Source of the DNA: Mariprofundaceae bacterium
Lineage (GTDB): Bacteria > Pseudomonadota > Zetaproteobacteria > Mariprofundales > Mariprofundaceae
NCBI GenBank assembly: GCA_027018975.1
Contig: JALUXN010000278.1
Coordinates: 1 to 7,031, forward strand
Length of the DNA stretch: 7,031 nt
Direction of reading: 5' to 3'
Shown: positions 1-6,271 of the stretch, piece after piece
Position numbering within the stretch: position 1 is the first letter of the stretch
Layout: each line of letters starts with the position of its first letter
Made by a program: the position numbers and the translations under genes
Notes under the pieces: model-generated
What the model was told of the DNA's origin: nothing
Seen by the model: the letters and a program-made list of their open reading frames with translations, nothing else
The model's database searches: none

Positions 1-75
1 AACAGTGCGGCGAAGCATAGCAGCGGCGGGTATGAAATGTGATGACTTCGTAAATGGTGGCTGTAAAGGGGGGTA

Positions 76-110
76 CCGCAGAGGCGCAGAGGAGCGGAGA
101 CGCAGAGCAG
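76..110. repeat. Purine-rich CGCAGAG-type intergenic repeat
   Basis: Exact CGCAGAG heptamers start at 77, 85 and 101, and a degenerate CGGAGA copy lies at 95. The result is a short imperfect tandem array with roughly 8-nt phasing, strongly biased to G and A on the plus strand. From memory, similar 'ccgcagaggcgcagag' stretches occur between genes in many environmental bacterial genomes; I cannot confirm this without a search. It directly abuts the broken acetyltransferase remnant that starts near 113, so it may mark the break point of that gene. It shows no hairpin symmetry and no sign of coding. Confidence 0.5.
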
Positions 111-112
111 GT

Positions 113-382
113 ATGACCCATGCACTGCAAGCAATTCCCACGACTGGTTGAATCCGTTCAGTATTGCTCCTGCTATTCTTAATGAGTGCAAAGCATCATG
201 CCGCCAGAACTTACTATGAGCAGTTCGGTTTCATATCGTTTCAGCAGGAACCACTGGAGATATTTTTACCCCTGGCAACGCTGCGACAGCTGCTTACGGC
301 TCAGAATTGGTCGGCGTTTGATGGAGCGCAGCATCATCTAAGTGATCAGGCTGAGCCTGTCGTTGCTTTTTACTCTGGCTGA
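113..382 (+). pseudogene. Remnant of a GNAT-family acetyltransferase (toxin-like), C-terminal part only
   Basis: The frame 164-382 encodes the tail of a GNAT N-acetyltransferase. The segment AARTYYEQFGF matches the conserved 'A..FY..FGF' acetyl-CoA-side helix and strand, and the following EPLEIFLPLATLRQLL resembles the end of the GNAT toxins that pair with DUF1778 antitoxins (TacT-like). Continuing the same frame upstream gives MTHALQAIPTTG from the ATG at 113, then a TGA at 149-151, then IRSVL. Helix, stop and strand thus line up as a family member would, but with a nonsense codon and a blurred VLLLLFLM stretch where family members usually have a short 'VLVHA'-like strand. The N-terminal half, including the acetyl-CoA pyrophosphate loop (R/Q-x-x-G-x-G/A), is absent; a purine-rich repeat sits where it should be. 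No antitoxin gene is visible. A short functional protein from 164 is unlikely because the first codon is TTG and no ribosome binding site is evident. The family call is good; the toxin subgroup is inference. Confidence 0.6.
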
Positions 383-437
383 TTCACGCGCTTGCCAAGG
401 TTCGTCTATGTGGCTCGCCGCCATGCACGCGTTTTTC

Positions 438-446
438 TGCTACAAT
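438..446 (+). promoter_or_regulatory. Extended -10 promoter for sodB
   Basis: TGCTACAAT fits the extended -10 pattern TGnTAnnnT (TACAAT against consensus TATAAT). No good -35 lies 16-18 bp upstream, which is typical when an extended -10 is present. The predicted transcription start near 453 gives a leader of about 18 nt containing a strong AGGAGG at 459-464, six bases before the sodB ATG. The promoter sits in the 88-bp gap after the acetyltransferase remnant, so sodB is probably transcribed on its own. Confidence 0.55.
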
Positions 447-470
447 CAGGAGTAGCACAGGAGGCTCATC

Positions 471-1049
471 ATGGCATTTGAACTGCCCGCACTACCTTAC
501 GATCACGATGCGTTGGCGCCGATCATTTCGGCGGAAACGTTGGAATATCACCACGATAAACATCATGCTGCGTATGTCGTCAATCTGAATAAGTTGATTG
601 AAGGCAGCGCATTTGCAGATCGTACACTCGAAGAGATTATCACCTCAGCGCCGGCTGGTGGAATTTTCAACAATGCTGCTCAGGTCTGGAATCACACTTT
701 CTATTTTGGTGCATTCAGCCCGGATGGCGGTGCTGCCCCGGAGGGAGCGCTGGGCGATGAGATTGCTGCCACCTTCGGCTCTTTTGATGATTTCAAGGTT
801 GCCATGAGTACGTCTGCCGCCACGAATTTCGGTTCCGGTTGGACATGGTTGGTGCGGCGCGCAGATGGGCAGCTGGCCATTGTCAATACCAGCAATGCCG
901 GCAACCCGCTGTGCAACGGAGAGACTCCATTGTTGACGATCGATGTGTGGGAGCATGCGTATTACATCGATTATCGCAATGCGCGACCGAAATATCTCGA
1001 TGCAATATGGGATATTATTGATTGGAATGTAGTTGCTTCGCGCGGTTGA
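471..1049 (+). CDS. sodB: Superoxide dismutase, Fe type
   Basis: Converts superoxide to hydrogen peroxide and oxygen in the cytoplasm. The 192-residue length equals that of typical FeSODs. The four metal ligands are visible: His27 (in EYHHDKHH), His75 (in VWNHTFY), and Asp158 and His162 (in DVWEHAYY). Tyr35 is the usual second-shell tyrosine. Gln71 in AAQVWNH and the SNAGNPL segment (139-147) are Fe-type features; MnSODs carry their active-site Gln in the C-terminal domain instead. The N-terminal helical hairpin spans about 1-90 and the alpha/beta domain about 95-192, ending in the conserved YIDYRNARPKYL. One oddity: the aromatic after FY is Phe79, where E. coli SodB has Trp77. The ATG is fixed by AGGAGG six bases upstream and by the family-standard start MAFELPALPY. 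There is no signal peptide. The gene appears monocistronic, with an extended -10 promoter just upstream. A cambialistic Fe/Mn enzyme cannot be excluded from sequence. Confidence 0.97.
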   Translation: MAFELPALPYDHDALAPIISAETLEYHHDKHHAAYVVNLNKLIEGSAFADRTLEEIITSAPAGGIFNNAAQVWNHTFYFGAFSPDGGAAPEGALGDEIAATFGSFDDFKVAMSTSAATNFGSGWTWLVRRADGQLAIVNTSNAGNPLCNGETPLLTIDVWEHAYYIDYRNARPKYLDAIWDIIDWNVVASRG

Positions 1050-1349
1050 GGGCGTTGTTCCTCTCGGGGGGAAGAGTGGGTGTACGATAGAATCGACGCA
1101 ACAGCCGGGCTTGCATATGGCTTACTTCTTATCGAGAACCATAGGATGATGCGTTTGTTACTCAATCGTTGGGTGTTTGCAACGCGACCTGAGTCGCTAT
1201 ACAGTGCGGCGTGTCCAGAGATGTGGATGCACTCTTGCCGGCCAATCACTGATGCTCGGCGAATCGGACAAATCAATCGCGCACCCAACACGTTCAGTGA
1301 CACGCCGTGTTAACAGACCTTATATCCGGGTGCCACGGAATATTTAACA
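1050..1349. other. 300-bp gap between sodB and rhlE, no convincing gene
   Basis: No recognisable protein or RNA gene is seen. A weak hairpin (1058-1073, 6-bp stem with one wobble, TCGG loop) follows sodB but has no T-tract, so I do not call it a terminator. An open frame starting with GTG at 1080 and ending at 1313 (77 codons) has no ribosome binding site and a Cys/Trp/Met/Arg-rich composition without a recognised motif. Near the right end, AACACG (1287-1292) and CGTGTT (1306-1311) form an inverted repeat with a 13-nt loop, overlapping a possible rhlE promoter. The stretch is less GC-rich than the genes around it. Confidence 0.6.
1297..1326 (+). promoter_or_regulatory. Possible sigma70-like promoter for rhlE
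   Basis: GTGACA (1297-1302, five of six to TTGACA) is followed after 18 bp by TATATC (1321-1326, four of six to TATAAT). A transcript starting near 1333 would have a leader of about 17 nt. The -35 element lies inside the loop of the inverted repeat AACACG/CGTGTT (1287-1311), so a bound protein there could affect access. The call rests on consensus matching only. Confidence 0.35.
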
Positions 1350-2636
1350 ATGACAATAACATTTGATCAACTCGGCCTTTCGGCTGAACTGCTGCGTGCG
1401 GTAAAAAAACAGGGATATGACACGCCGACGCCGGTGCAGGCGCAGGCGATTCCGGTGGTGCTGGAGGGGCGTGATATTCTTGCCGGCGCGCAGACCGGCA
1501 CGGGCAAAACGGCCGGCTTTACGCTGCCGATGTTGCAGCGATTGCAGCAGGCACCGGTTGTGGCGCGGCAAACTGCTGCGCGGCGAACTGCGGTGCGGGC
1601 ACTGGTGCTCACACCGACCCGTGAATTGGCGGCGCAGGTAGGCGAGAGCGTGGCCACGTATGGCCAGTTTCTCTCATTCCGCTCGGCAGTGGTCTTTGGC
1701 GGGGTAGGGATTCAACCGCAGATTGCCAAGCTGCAGCGCGGTGTGGATGTTTTGGTCGCCACACCGGGGCGGCTGCTGGATCTGGCGGGGCAGGGCAAAG
1801 TAGATCTGTCGCAGATCGAGTTTTTTGTGCTTGATGAGGCGGATCGTATGCTCGACATGGGCTTTATCCACGATATTCGCAAGGTGCTGAAGTTGCTGCC
1901 GCGTGTGCGTCAGAATCTGCTCTTTTCCGCCACCTTCTCGAATGAGATCAAGAAGCTTGCGGCGGGATTTTTGCATAACCCGGTCTATGTCGAGGTGGCG
2001 CGCAATGAGGCGACCCATCAGGTGACACAGGTGGTGCATCCTGTCGATAAATCCAATAAACGGGCGCTGTTGTCGCACCTCATCTCCAACGGCGAGTGGC
2101 AGCAGGTGCTGGTGTTTACCAAGACCAAACATGGCGCCAACCGGCTCACCAAGCAGCTGGAGAGTGATGGCATTCATGCCGCCGCCATTCACGGCAATAA
2201 GAGCCAGACTGCGCGCACCAAGGCGCTGGCTGATTTTAAGCAGGGCAATATTCGTGTGCTGGTGGCGACCGACATTGCGGCGCGCGGGCTGGATATTGAT
2301 CAGCTGCCGCATGTGGTCAATTACGAGCTGCCGAATGTGGCGGAGGATTATATCCATCGCATCGGTCGAACCGGTCGCGCGGGGCATAGTGGCGAGGCGA
2401 TGTCGCTGGTCTCCAGTGACGAAGAGAAGCTGTTGCGCGGTATTGAGCGATTGATGAAAAAGCAGATTCCGCAACAGGCGGTCGCTGGCTTTGAGCCGGG
2501 GCAGGCACCGGTATCAGGTCGCGATGGACAGCCCCGGGCGGCGAATCGTGTTCGTGAACGCGATGGCAATGGTGGACAGCGACGCCGCCGGCGTGCGCGT
2601 CGTCCCGGTCGCCGTGAACGGGCGGCGCAGGCCTAG
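1350..2636 (+). CDS. rhlE: DEAD-box ATP-dependent RNA helicase, RhlE type
   Basis: ATP-driven RNA unwinding and remodelling, typically in ribosome assembly and mRNA turnover. All core motifs are present in order: Q motif (F5, then GYDTPTPVQAQAIP at 22-35), motif I AQTGTGKT (47-54), Ia PTRELA, Ib TPGR, motif II DEAD (162-165), motif III SAT (193-195), IV (VFTKTK), V ATDIAARG (306-313) and VI HRIGRTGR (336-343). The two RecA-like domains fill about 1-370. The last 50 or so residues are Gly/Arg-rich and end in a basic RRRRRARRPGRRERAAQA tail, as expected for an RNA-binding extension. The short N-terminus and TPTPVQAQAIPVVLEGRDI segment fit RhlE better than SrmB, DbpA or DeaD; DbpA is excluded by lack of its own C-terminal domain. 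At 428 residues it is close to RhlE lengths. The ribosome binding site is weak (ACGGA, about 10 bases before the ATG). It converges with alr at a 14-bp gap. Confidence 0.9.
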   Translation: MTITFDQLGLSAELLRAVKKQGYDTPTPVQAQAIPVVLEGRDILAGAQTGTGKTAGFTLPMLQRLQQAPVVARQTAARRTAVRALVLTPTRELAAQVGESVATYGQFLSFRSAVVFGGVGIQPQIAKLQRGVDVLVATPGRLLDLAGQGKVDLSQIEFFVLDEADRMLDMGFIHDIRKVLKLLPRVRQNLLFSATFSNEIKKLAAGFLHNPVYVEVARNEATHQVTQVVHPVDKSNKRALLSHLISNGEWQQVLVFTKTKHGANRLTKQLESDGIHAAAIHGNKSQTARTKALADFKQGNIRVLVATDIAARGLDIDQLPHVVNYELPNVAEDYIHRIGRTGRAGHSGEAMSLVSSDEEKLLRGIERLMKKQIPQQAVAGFEPGQAPVSGRDGQPRAANRVRERDGNGGQRRRRRARRPGRRERAAQA

Positions 2637-2650
2637 CATCTCTATAACTC

Positions 2651-3745
2651 TTACGATGACTGGCTGATGCGTGCGACGCGCGCGTGGATGCCGGTGAACA
2701 GGGTGTAGCTGATGGTGTCGATGGCGGCAGCGACCGCGCTGGCGGCCAGATGGTTGCCCCAGAGTTCAACGCGATCGCCGATTTTCAGTGGGCAGCGGGT
2801 GATATCGAGCATGGTGTAGTCCATGCAGACGCGGCCGACGATGGGCAGCTGCTGGCCGTCAAACCAGGCACAGCCGCGATTGCTCAACGCACGCGGCAGA
2901 CCATCGCCATAGCCGCCGCGGATGACGGCGATGCGCATGGTCTGCGGGGCAGTGAAGCTGGCGCCGTATGAGACGGGGGTGCCGGCGGCAATATCACGAA
3001 TCTGAATTATCGGCGCGTGCAGTTGCATGACCGGCTTCACACCGAGCGGCTGGTCGATGACAGGCTCAGCGCCGTAGAGGGCGATGCCCGGGCGCACCAT
3101 ATCGAGCATTTGATCAGCTAGGGTGACCATGCCGGCGCTATTGAGCAGTGAGGCGGCGATGGGGCGGCCGAGCAGTTGTTCGGCGTTTCGGCGCAGGGCG
3201 TGAAAACGTTCGCGCTGGATCCGATTGAGTGGGTGTTCGGCGGTGTCGGCGCAGGCGAGGTGCGAGAGGATGCCGGCGATGCCGATGCGTTGCTGGCGGC
3301 AGCGTTGGATGGTGGCTTGTAGATCGGTGACGCCGAGACGGGTCATGCCGGTATCGACTTTGATCCAGACGCTGCCGTTGAAACCTGCCCGCTGCAGATC
3401 GTTCAGCTGTTGTGGGTCGCTGATGGCGGGGGTGAGTGCATGTTGCGTGATGGTGGTGGCATCGTTGGCATCGCGCAGGCCGGAGAGGGTGACGATGGTG
3501 TGGGCGCGATCATCGGGTGCATCGCCTAGGATTGCTCGTAATTGCGCCCCTTCATCAGCATCGGTGACGGCAAAATGGCGGCATCCGGCTTGCGCGAGTG
3601 CCGGTGCGATCAGCGCCAAACCGTGGCCATAGGCGTTGGCTTTGACGACGGCCATCAGCTCGGCGCTGCCGGCACGTTGCCGGAGTAGCTGATAGTTGTG
3701 GCGCAGGTGCGCAAGATCGATGCTGGCGGTGATGGAGCAGCTCAT
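2651..3745 (-). CDS. alr: Alanine racemase (PLP-dependent)
   Basis: Interconverts L- and D-alanine in the cytoplasm, supplying D-Ala for peptidoglycan. At 364 residues it matches the family (about 360). Lys35 in VVKANAYGHG is the PLP Schiff-base lysine, and Tyr260 in PVSYGASFTA is the catalytic tyrosine of the other face. Also seen are VDTGMTRLG, SAGMV, DMVRPGIALYG (phosphate and cofactor region of the TIM barrel), GGYGDGLPR, VGRVCMDYTMLD and GDRVELWG in the C-terminal beta domain. The start fits the family pattern 'xAxIDLxxLRHNY'; a later start would remove essential barrel sequence. The ribosome binding site is poor (GGGATGA about eight bases away), and a promoter-like pair places transcription start at the ATG itself. 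It diverges from lepB and converges on rhlE. Whether it is the anabolic (alr) or catabolic (dadX) paralogue cannot be told from sequence; no dadA is nearby, which favours alr. Confidence 0.95.
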   Translation of the reverse strand: MSCSITASIDLAHLRHNYQLLRQRAGSAELMAVVKANAYGHGLALIAPALAQAGCRHFAVTDADEGAQLRAILGDAPDDRAHTIVTLSGLRDANDATTITQHALTPAISDPQQLNDLQRAGFNGSVWIKVDTGMTRLGVTDLQATIQRCRQQRIGIAGILSHLACADTAEHPLNRIQRERFHALRRNAEQLLGRPIAASLLNSAGMVTLADQMLDMVRPGIALYGAEPVIDQPLGVKPVMQLHAPIIQIRDIAAGTPVSYGASFTAPQTMRIAVIRGGYGDGLPRALSNRGCAWFDGQQLPIVGRVCMDYTMLDITRCPLKIGDRVELWGNHLAASAVAAAIDTISYTLFTGIHARVARISQSS

Positions 3746-3751
3746 GCGGCA

Positions 3752-3779
3752 ATCATCCCGCTTTTTGCAGTGTGGTCAA
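3752..3779 (-). promoter_or_regulatory. Possible alr promoter positioned for a leaderless or near-leaderless mRNA
   Basis: On the minus strand TTGACC (plus 3774-3779, five of six to consensus) is followed after 16 bp by GATGAT (plus 3752-3757, four of six to TATAAT). A start about seven bases downstream would fall at or next to the A of the alr ATG (3745). The gene also lacks a good Shine-Dalgarno, which agrees with such an arrangement. A different promoter further upstream is equally possible. Confidence 0.3.
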
Positions 3780-3952
3780 AGTCTGTTGCGCGGCTGACGG
3801 GGAGGATGGTGCGCGGGATGATGCTTTTACTCTTGTCGTGGCGGTGTAATGTTCCGCCCCACTACAGAGGCGGTGAGCTGCGGTGTGTTGGATGGCTCGT
3901 ATGGCGTTTGTGGAAATGATTTGCGCAGGCTAAGCGCACACAGGGATAGAAT

Positions 3953-4624
3953 ATGAGTCATCATGAAAAGCCGGTATGGCGGGAGTGGTTGGAGAGCCTG
4001 ATTATTATCGGGTTGTTGGCGGTTGTGATCCGCAGCTTTATTGTGGCGCCGTTTAAGATTCCCAGCTCGAGTATGGTGCCGACGCTGGAGATCGGTGATT
4101 ATCTGTTTGTGCTGCGTTATCCCTACGGTTTCAGAATTCCATTTACCGATATTCAGTTGCTACCCAAAGAGGCGAAGCGCGGCGATGTGGTGGTGTTTGT
4201 CTATCCGGGTGATAAGAGTAAGGATTATATTAAACGTATTGTCGGTGTGCCGGGCGATCATGTGGTCTATCGCAACAACAAGCTGACGGTGAACGGCAAG
4301 ACGATGCCGCTCACGCCGCAGGGCGAGCGCGCTTACTTTATGCAGGATCACAATGTCGATGTGTCGGGGCTGTTTGTCGAAGATCTCGATGGCGTGAAGC
4401 ACTATGTGTTGCGCAAGAATTTCTCTATTAAAGATGGCGAGTGGACGGTGCCGCAGGGGATGTATTTCGCCATGGGTGACAACCGCAACAATTCGCGCGA
4501 CTCCCGTTTCTGGGGCTTTGTGCCGCAGAATTATCTGGTGGGGCGTGCGGCAATTGTCTGGTGGTCATGGGATGGTGTGAAGGGTGCTGTGCGCTGGTCT
4601 CGCATCGGGCATGTGATTGAGTAG
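3953..4624 (+). CDS. lepB: Signal peptidase I (leader peptidase)
   Basis: Serine/lysine protease of the inner membrane that removes signal peptides from exported proteins on the periplasmic side. The order of elements is a basic cytoplasmic start (1-12), one membrane segment (about 15-32, rich in Leu/Ile/Val), then box B IPSSSMVPTL with catalytic Ser40, box C GDYLFVLRYPYG, and box D RGDVVVF (74-80) with YIKRIVGVPGD, where Lys92 is the general base. Box E is GDNRNNSRDSRFWG (175-188). The protein has 223 residues and one N-terminal membrane helix rather than the two of E. coli LepB, as in many shorter bacterial forms. The ATG has AGGGA six bases upstream (3942-3946). It heads a close cluster with rnc (7-bp gap) and era. 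lepA, its usual upstream partner in enterics, is absent: the 207-bp region before it is shared with divergent alr and holds no confident lepB promoter, only a weak 5-bp hairpin (3854-3873). Confidence 0.95.
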   Translation: MSHHEKPVWREWLESLIIIGLLAVVIRSFIVAPFKIPSSSMVPTLEIGDYLFVLRYPYGFRIPFTDIQLLPKEAKRGDVVVFVYPGDKSKDYIKRIVGVPGDHVVYRNNKLTVNGKTMPLTPQGERAYFMQDHNVDVSGLFVEDLDGVKHYVLRKNFSIKDGEWTVPQGMYFAMGDNRNNSRDSRFWGFVPQNYLVGRAAIVWWSWDGVKGAVRWSRIGHVIE

Positions 4625-4631
4625 CTCTCGG

Positions 4632-5321
4632 ATGCGTCGTTATGCCGACCTGCAACAGCAGCTTGCCTACCATTTTCGTGACGACTTACTGCTGGAGCGG
4701 GCGCTGACGCACCGTTCGGTCTCGCTGCAGGGGACGGTGGCGCATATGGAGCGTCTGGAGTTTCTCGGTGATGCGGTGTTGGGATTGGCGATTTCATCGT
4801 GGTTGCATGCGGCGTTTCCTGAGCATGATGAGGGGCAGCTATCGCGCATGCGGGCGGCAGTGGTGCGCAAAGAGGCGCTCTATCAGGTGGCGTTGGCGTG
4901 GCGGCTGGAGCGCGAGCTGCATGTGGGTGGCAGCGAGCGTGTGGCAGGCAGAGCCGGTAAGGTGAAATCGCGTTCGATTGTGGCCAATGCGGTGGAGGCG
5001 GTGATCGGTGCGGTGTTTCAGGATGGCGGATGGGCGCCGGCGGAGCAGCTGGTGTTGCGCGCCTGGCAGAGGCAGTTATCGGCAATCGGCAGCCGCGATA
5101 CGCGCGATGCCAAAAGTCTGCTGCAGGAGTGGACGCAGGGGCAGGGGTGGGGATTGCCCGAGTATCAATTGAGCGATCACGGCGCGCAGTTGAGCGAGAA
5201 CCGCTTCGAGGCGCGCTGTCTGGTGCGCGGCGAGATTGCCGGCCGCGGTTTTGGGGCGCGCAAAAAAGAGGCGGAGCGCGCGGCGGCAGCGGCGGCCTAT
5301 GGAGCATTGCATGACAGATAG
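4632..5321 (+). CDS. rnc: Ribonuclease III
   Basis: Cleaves double-stranded RNA, as in rRNA precursor processing and antisense-mediated mRNA decay. The 229-residue protein has the catalytic domain (about 1-150) and a double-stranded RNA binding domain (about 159-226). ALTHRS (24-29) and the signature ERLEFLGDAVL (40-50) carry Glu40, Glu43 and Asp47, matching E. coli Glu38, Glu41 and Asp45. Glu122 matches catalytic Glu117. The residue three before it is Asn119, where E. coli has metal ligand Asp114. The dsRBD shows LLQEW, LSENRFEARCLV and GARKKEAERAAAAAA. I chose the ATG at 4632, eight bases after the lepB stop, because MRRYADLQQQLAYHF fits the family start and gives a normal length. A TTG at 4617 overlapping the lepB stop would add five residues. 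The ribosome binding site is weak, so translation is probably coupled to lepB. The gene overlaps era by 11 bases. Confidence 0.95.
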   Translation: MRRYADLQQQLAYHFRDDLLLERALTHRSVSLQGTVAHMERLEFLGDAVLGLAISSWLHAAFPEHDEGQLSRMRAAVVRKEALYQVALAWRLERELHVGGSERVAGRAGKVKSRSIVANAVEAVIGAVFQDGGWAPAEQLVLRAWQRQLSAIGSRDTRDAKSLLQEWTQGQGWGLPEYQLSDHGAQLSENRFEARCLVRGEIAGRGFGARKKEAERAAAAAAYGALHDR

Positions 5322-6219
5322 ACCATTTCGTTGCGGTACAGTGGCACTGCTGGGTGTGCCGAATGTCGGCAAATCGACACTGATGAACCACCTGATCGGT
5401 GCCAAGGTGGCGATTGTCACACCCAAGCCGCAGACCACGCGCCACCGCATTCTCGGTATCTACTCCGATGCGGCGCGGCAGATCATTTTTGTCGATACGC
5501 CTGGCATCCACAAGGGCAGCAAACAGCTGAACAGAAACATGGTGCGTGTCGCCTACGCCGCCGCCGAAGATGCCGATCTGCTGGCCATTATGCAGGATGC
5601 CTCCAAACCGCTGGATCGCCCCACCCGCACGCTGATCGAACGCTTTGCCGACGGGCGCTTGTCGCAGCCGCGTATCCATGTGCTCAACAAGGTCGATCGT
5701 GCTGACAAGGCGCGCCTGCTGCCGCGCCTGCAGCAGTTGCAGGCGCTCGATCCGGGTGCGGCGGCTTTTGTGCCGGTCTCCGCACGCAAGGGGATTCAGA
5801 CCGATGCGCTGCTCAATGAGCTGGCCAACCATCTGCCGGAGCAGCCGCCGATTTATGATCCCGACTGGTTCACCGATCAGAGTCAGCGTCAACTGGCGGC
5901 GGAGTATGTGCGTGAGCAGGTGTTTCTCTCCATGCATCAGGAGATTCCGTTTCAGACGGCGGTCGATATCGAGCGCTTTGAAGAGCTGGGCGACCGAGTG
6001 GAGATCGATGCAGTGATTCTGGTCGGCAGCGAGCGCCACAAGCCGATGCTGATCGGCAAGGGCGGCGATGGCATGAAGGCGGTTGGCATCCGCGCCCGCG
6101 AGGGGTTGGAGGCGATTCTCGGTTGCCGGGTGCGGCTTAATCTCTGGGTGAAGGTGGATGAGGATTGGTTCAATCACCCCGCCAAACTCGATGAGCTGGG
6201 GCTAGGTGTGGAGCGCTAG
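5311..6219 (+). CDS. era: GTPase Era, 30S ribosome assembly factor
   Basis: Binds GTP and the 3' end of 16S rRNA during late 30S subunit maturation, and couples this to growth control. The protein has 302 residues (E. coli Era has 301). G1 is GVPNVGKST (15-23), G2 the QTTRHRILGIY segment, G3 DTPG (62-65), G4 NKVD (126-129), and G5 SARKG. The C-terminal KH domain shows the RNA-binding loop IGKGGD (248-253), followed by GIRAREGLE and the typical end LWVKVDEDW. Although the frame is open further upstream to 5236, the ATG at 5311 is the start: GGAG lies six bases before it (5301-5304) and MTDRPFRCGTVALLG matches the family. It overlaps the rnc stop, so the two are translationally linked. No clear terminator follows. 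The gene after it is sdhC rather than recO, the common partner in gammaproteobacteria. Confidence 0.97.
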   Translation: MTDRPFRCGTVALLGVPNVGKSTLMNHLIGAKVAIVTPKPQTTRHRILGIYSDAARQIIFVDTPGIHKGSKQLNRNMVRVAYAAAEDADLLAIMQDASKPLDRPTRTLIERFADGRLSQPRIHVLNKVDRADKARLLPRLQQLQALDPGAAAFVPVSARKGIQTDALLNELANHLPEQPPIYDPDWFTDQSQRQLAAEYVREQVFLSMHQEIPFQTAVDIERFEELGDRVEIDAVILVGSERHKPMLIGKGGDGMKAVGIRAREGLEAILGCRVRLNLWVKVDEDWFNHPAKLDELGLGVER

Positions 6220-6234
6220 CGACGGTGTGGTTTA

Positions 6235-6246
6235 ATTCGTACGAAT
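6235..6246. promoter_or_regulatory. Perfect 12-bp palindrome, candidate operator
   Basis: ATTCGT followed immediately by ACGAAT is a perfect inverted repeat with no spacer, 16 bp after the era stop. The next outward pair mismatches and the one after that matches (T6233/A6248). It is too short and lacks a T-tract, so it is not a terminator. Its position in the era-sdhC gap, about 80 bp before the sdh -35 element, suits a dimeric regulator site. I do not recognise the consensus. Confidence 0.35.
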
Positions 6247-6271
6247 AATCGGCATGTAATGATGTGTTGAT

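Noticed and set aside
1058..1073. Hairpin TTCCTC/GGGGAA after sodB as a terminator
   Set aside because: Short stem with a wobble pair and no T-tract after it.
2..1211. 11-bp direct repeat ACAGTGCGGCG at 2-12 and 1201-1211
   Set aside because: Several matches of this length are expected by chance in 7 kb, and the flanking sequence does not extend the match.
1080..1313. 77-codon plus-strand open frame in the sodB-rhlE gap
   Set aside because: GTG start without a ribosome binding site, unusual composition and no recognised motif; possible but unsupported.
1674..2474. Minus-strand open frame of 266 codons inside rhlE
   Set aside because: Antisense to the helicase core motifs, with no recognisable domain; a shadow of the real gene.
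2610..2627. CGCCG/CGGCG hairpin at the end of rhlE as a terminator
   Set aside because: Lies inside the Arg-rich coding tail and has no T-tract.
3225..3632. Plus-strand open frame of 135 codons inside alr
   Set aside because: Opposes conserved alanine racemase sequence and is rich in Arg, Cys, Trp and Met, typical of a wrong frame.
3854..3873. CCGCC/GGCGG hairpin upstream of lepB as an RNA regulatory element
   Set aside because: Only 5 bp with a 10-nt loop in GC-rich DNA; expected by chance, no riboswitch-like features around it.
3698..3919. 73-codon open frame between alr and lepB
   Set aside because: It starts inside alr on the opposite strand, has no ribosome binding site, and its Trp/Arg/Cys-rich tail matches no family I know.
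4531..6177. Long minus-strand open frame (548 codons) antisense to the end of lepB, rnc and era
   Set aside because: Its composition (rich in Pro, Arg, His, Ala and Gln without domain motifs) is what GC-rich coding DNA gives on the opposite strand, and it lies over three well-supported genes with intact family motifs.
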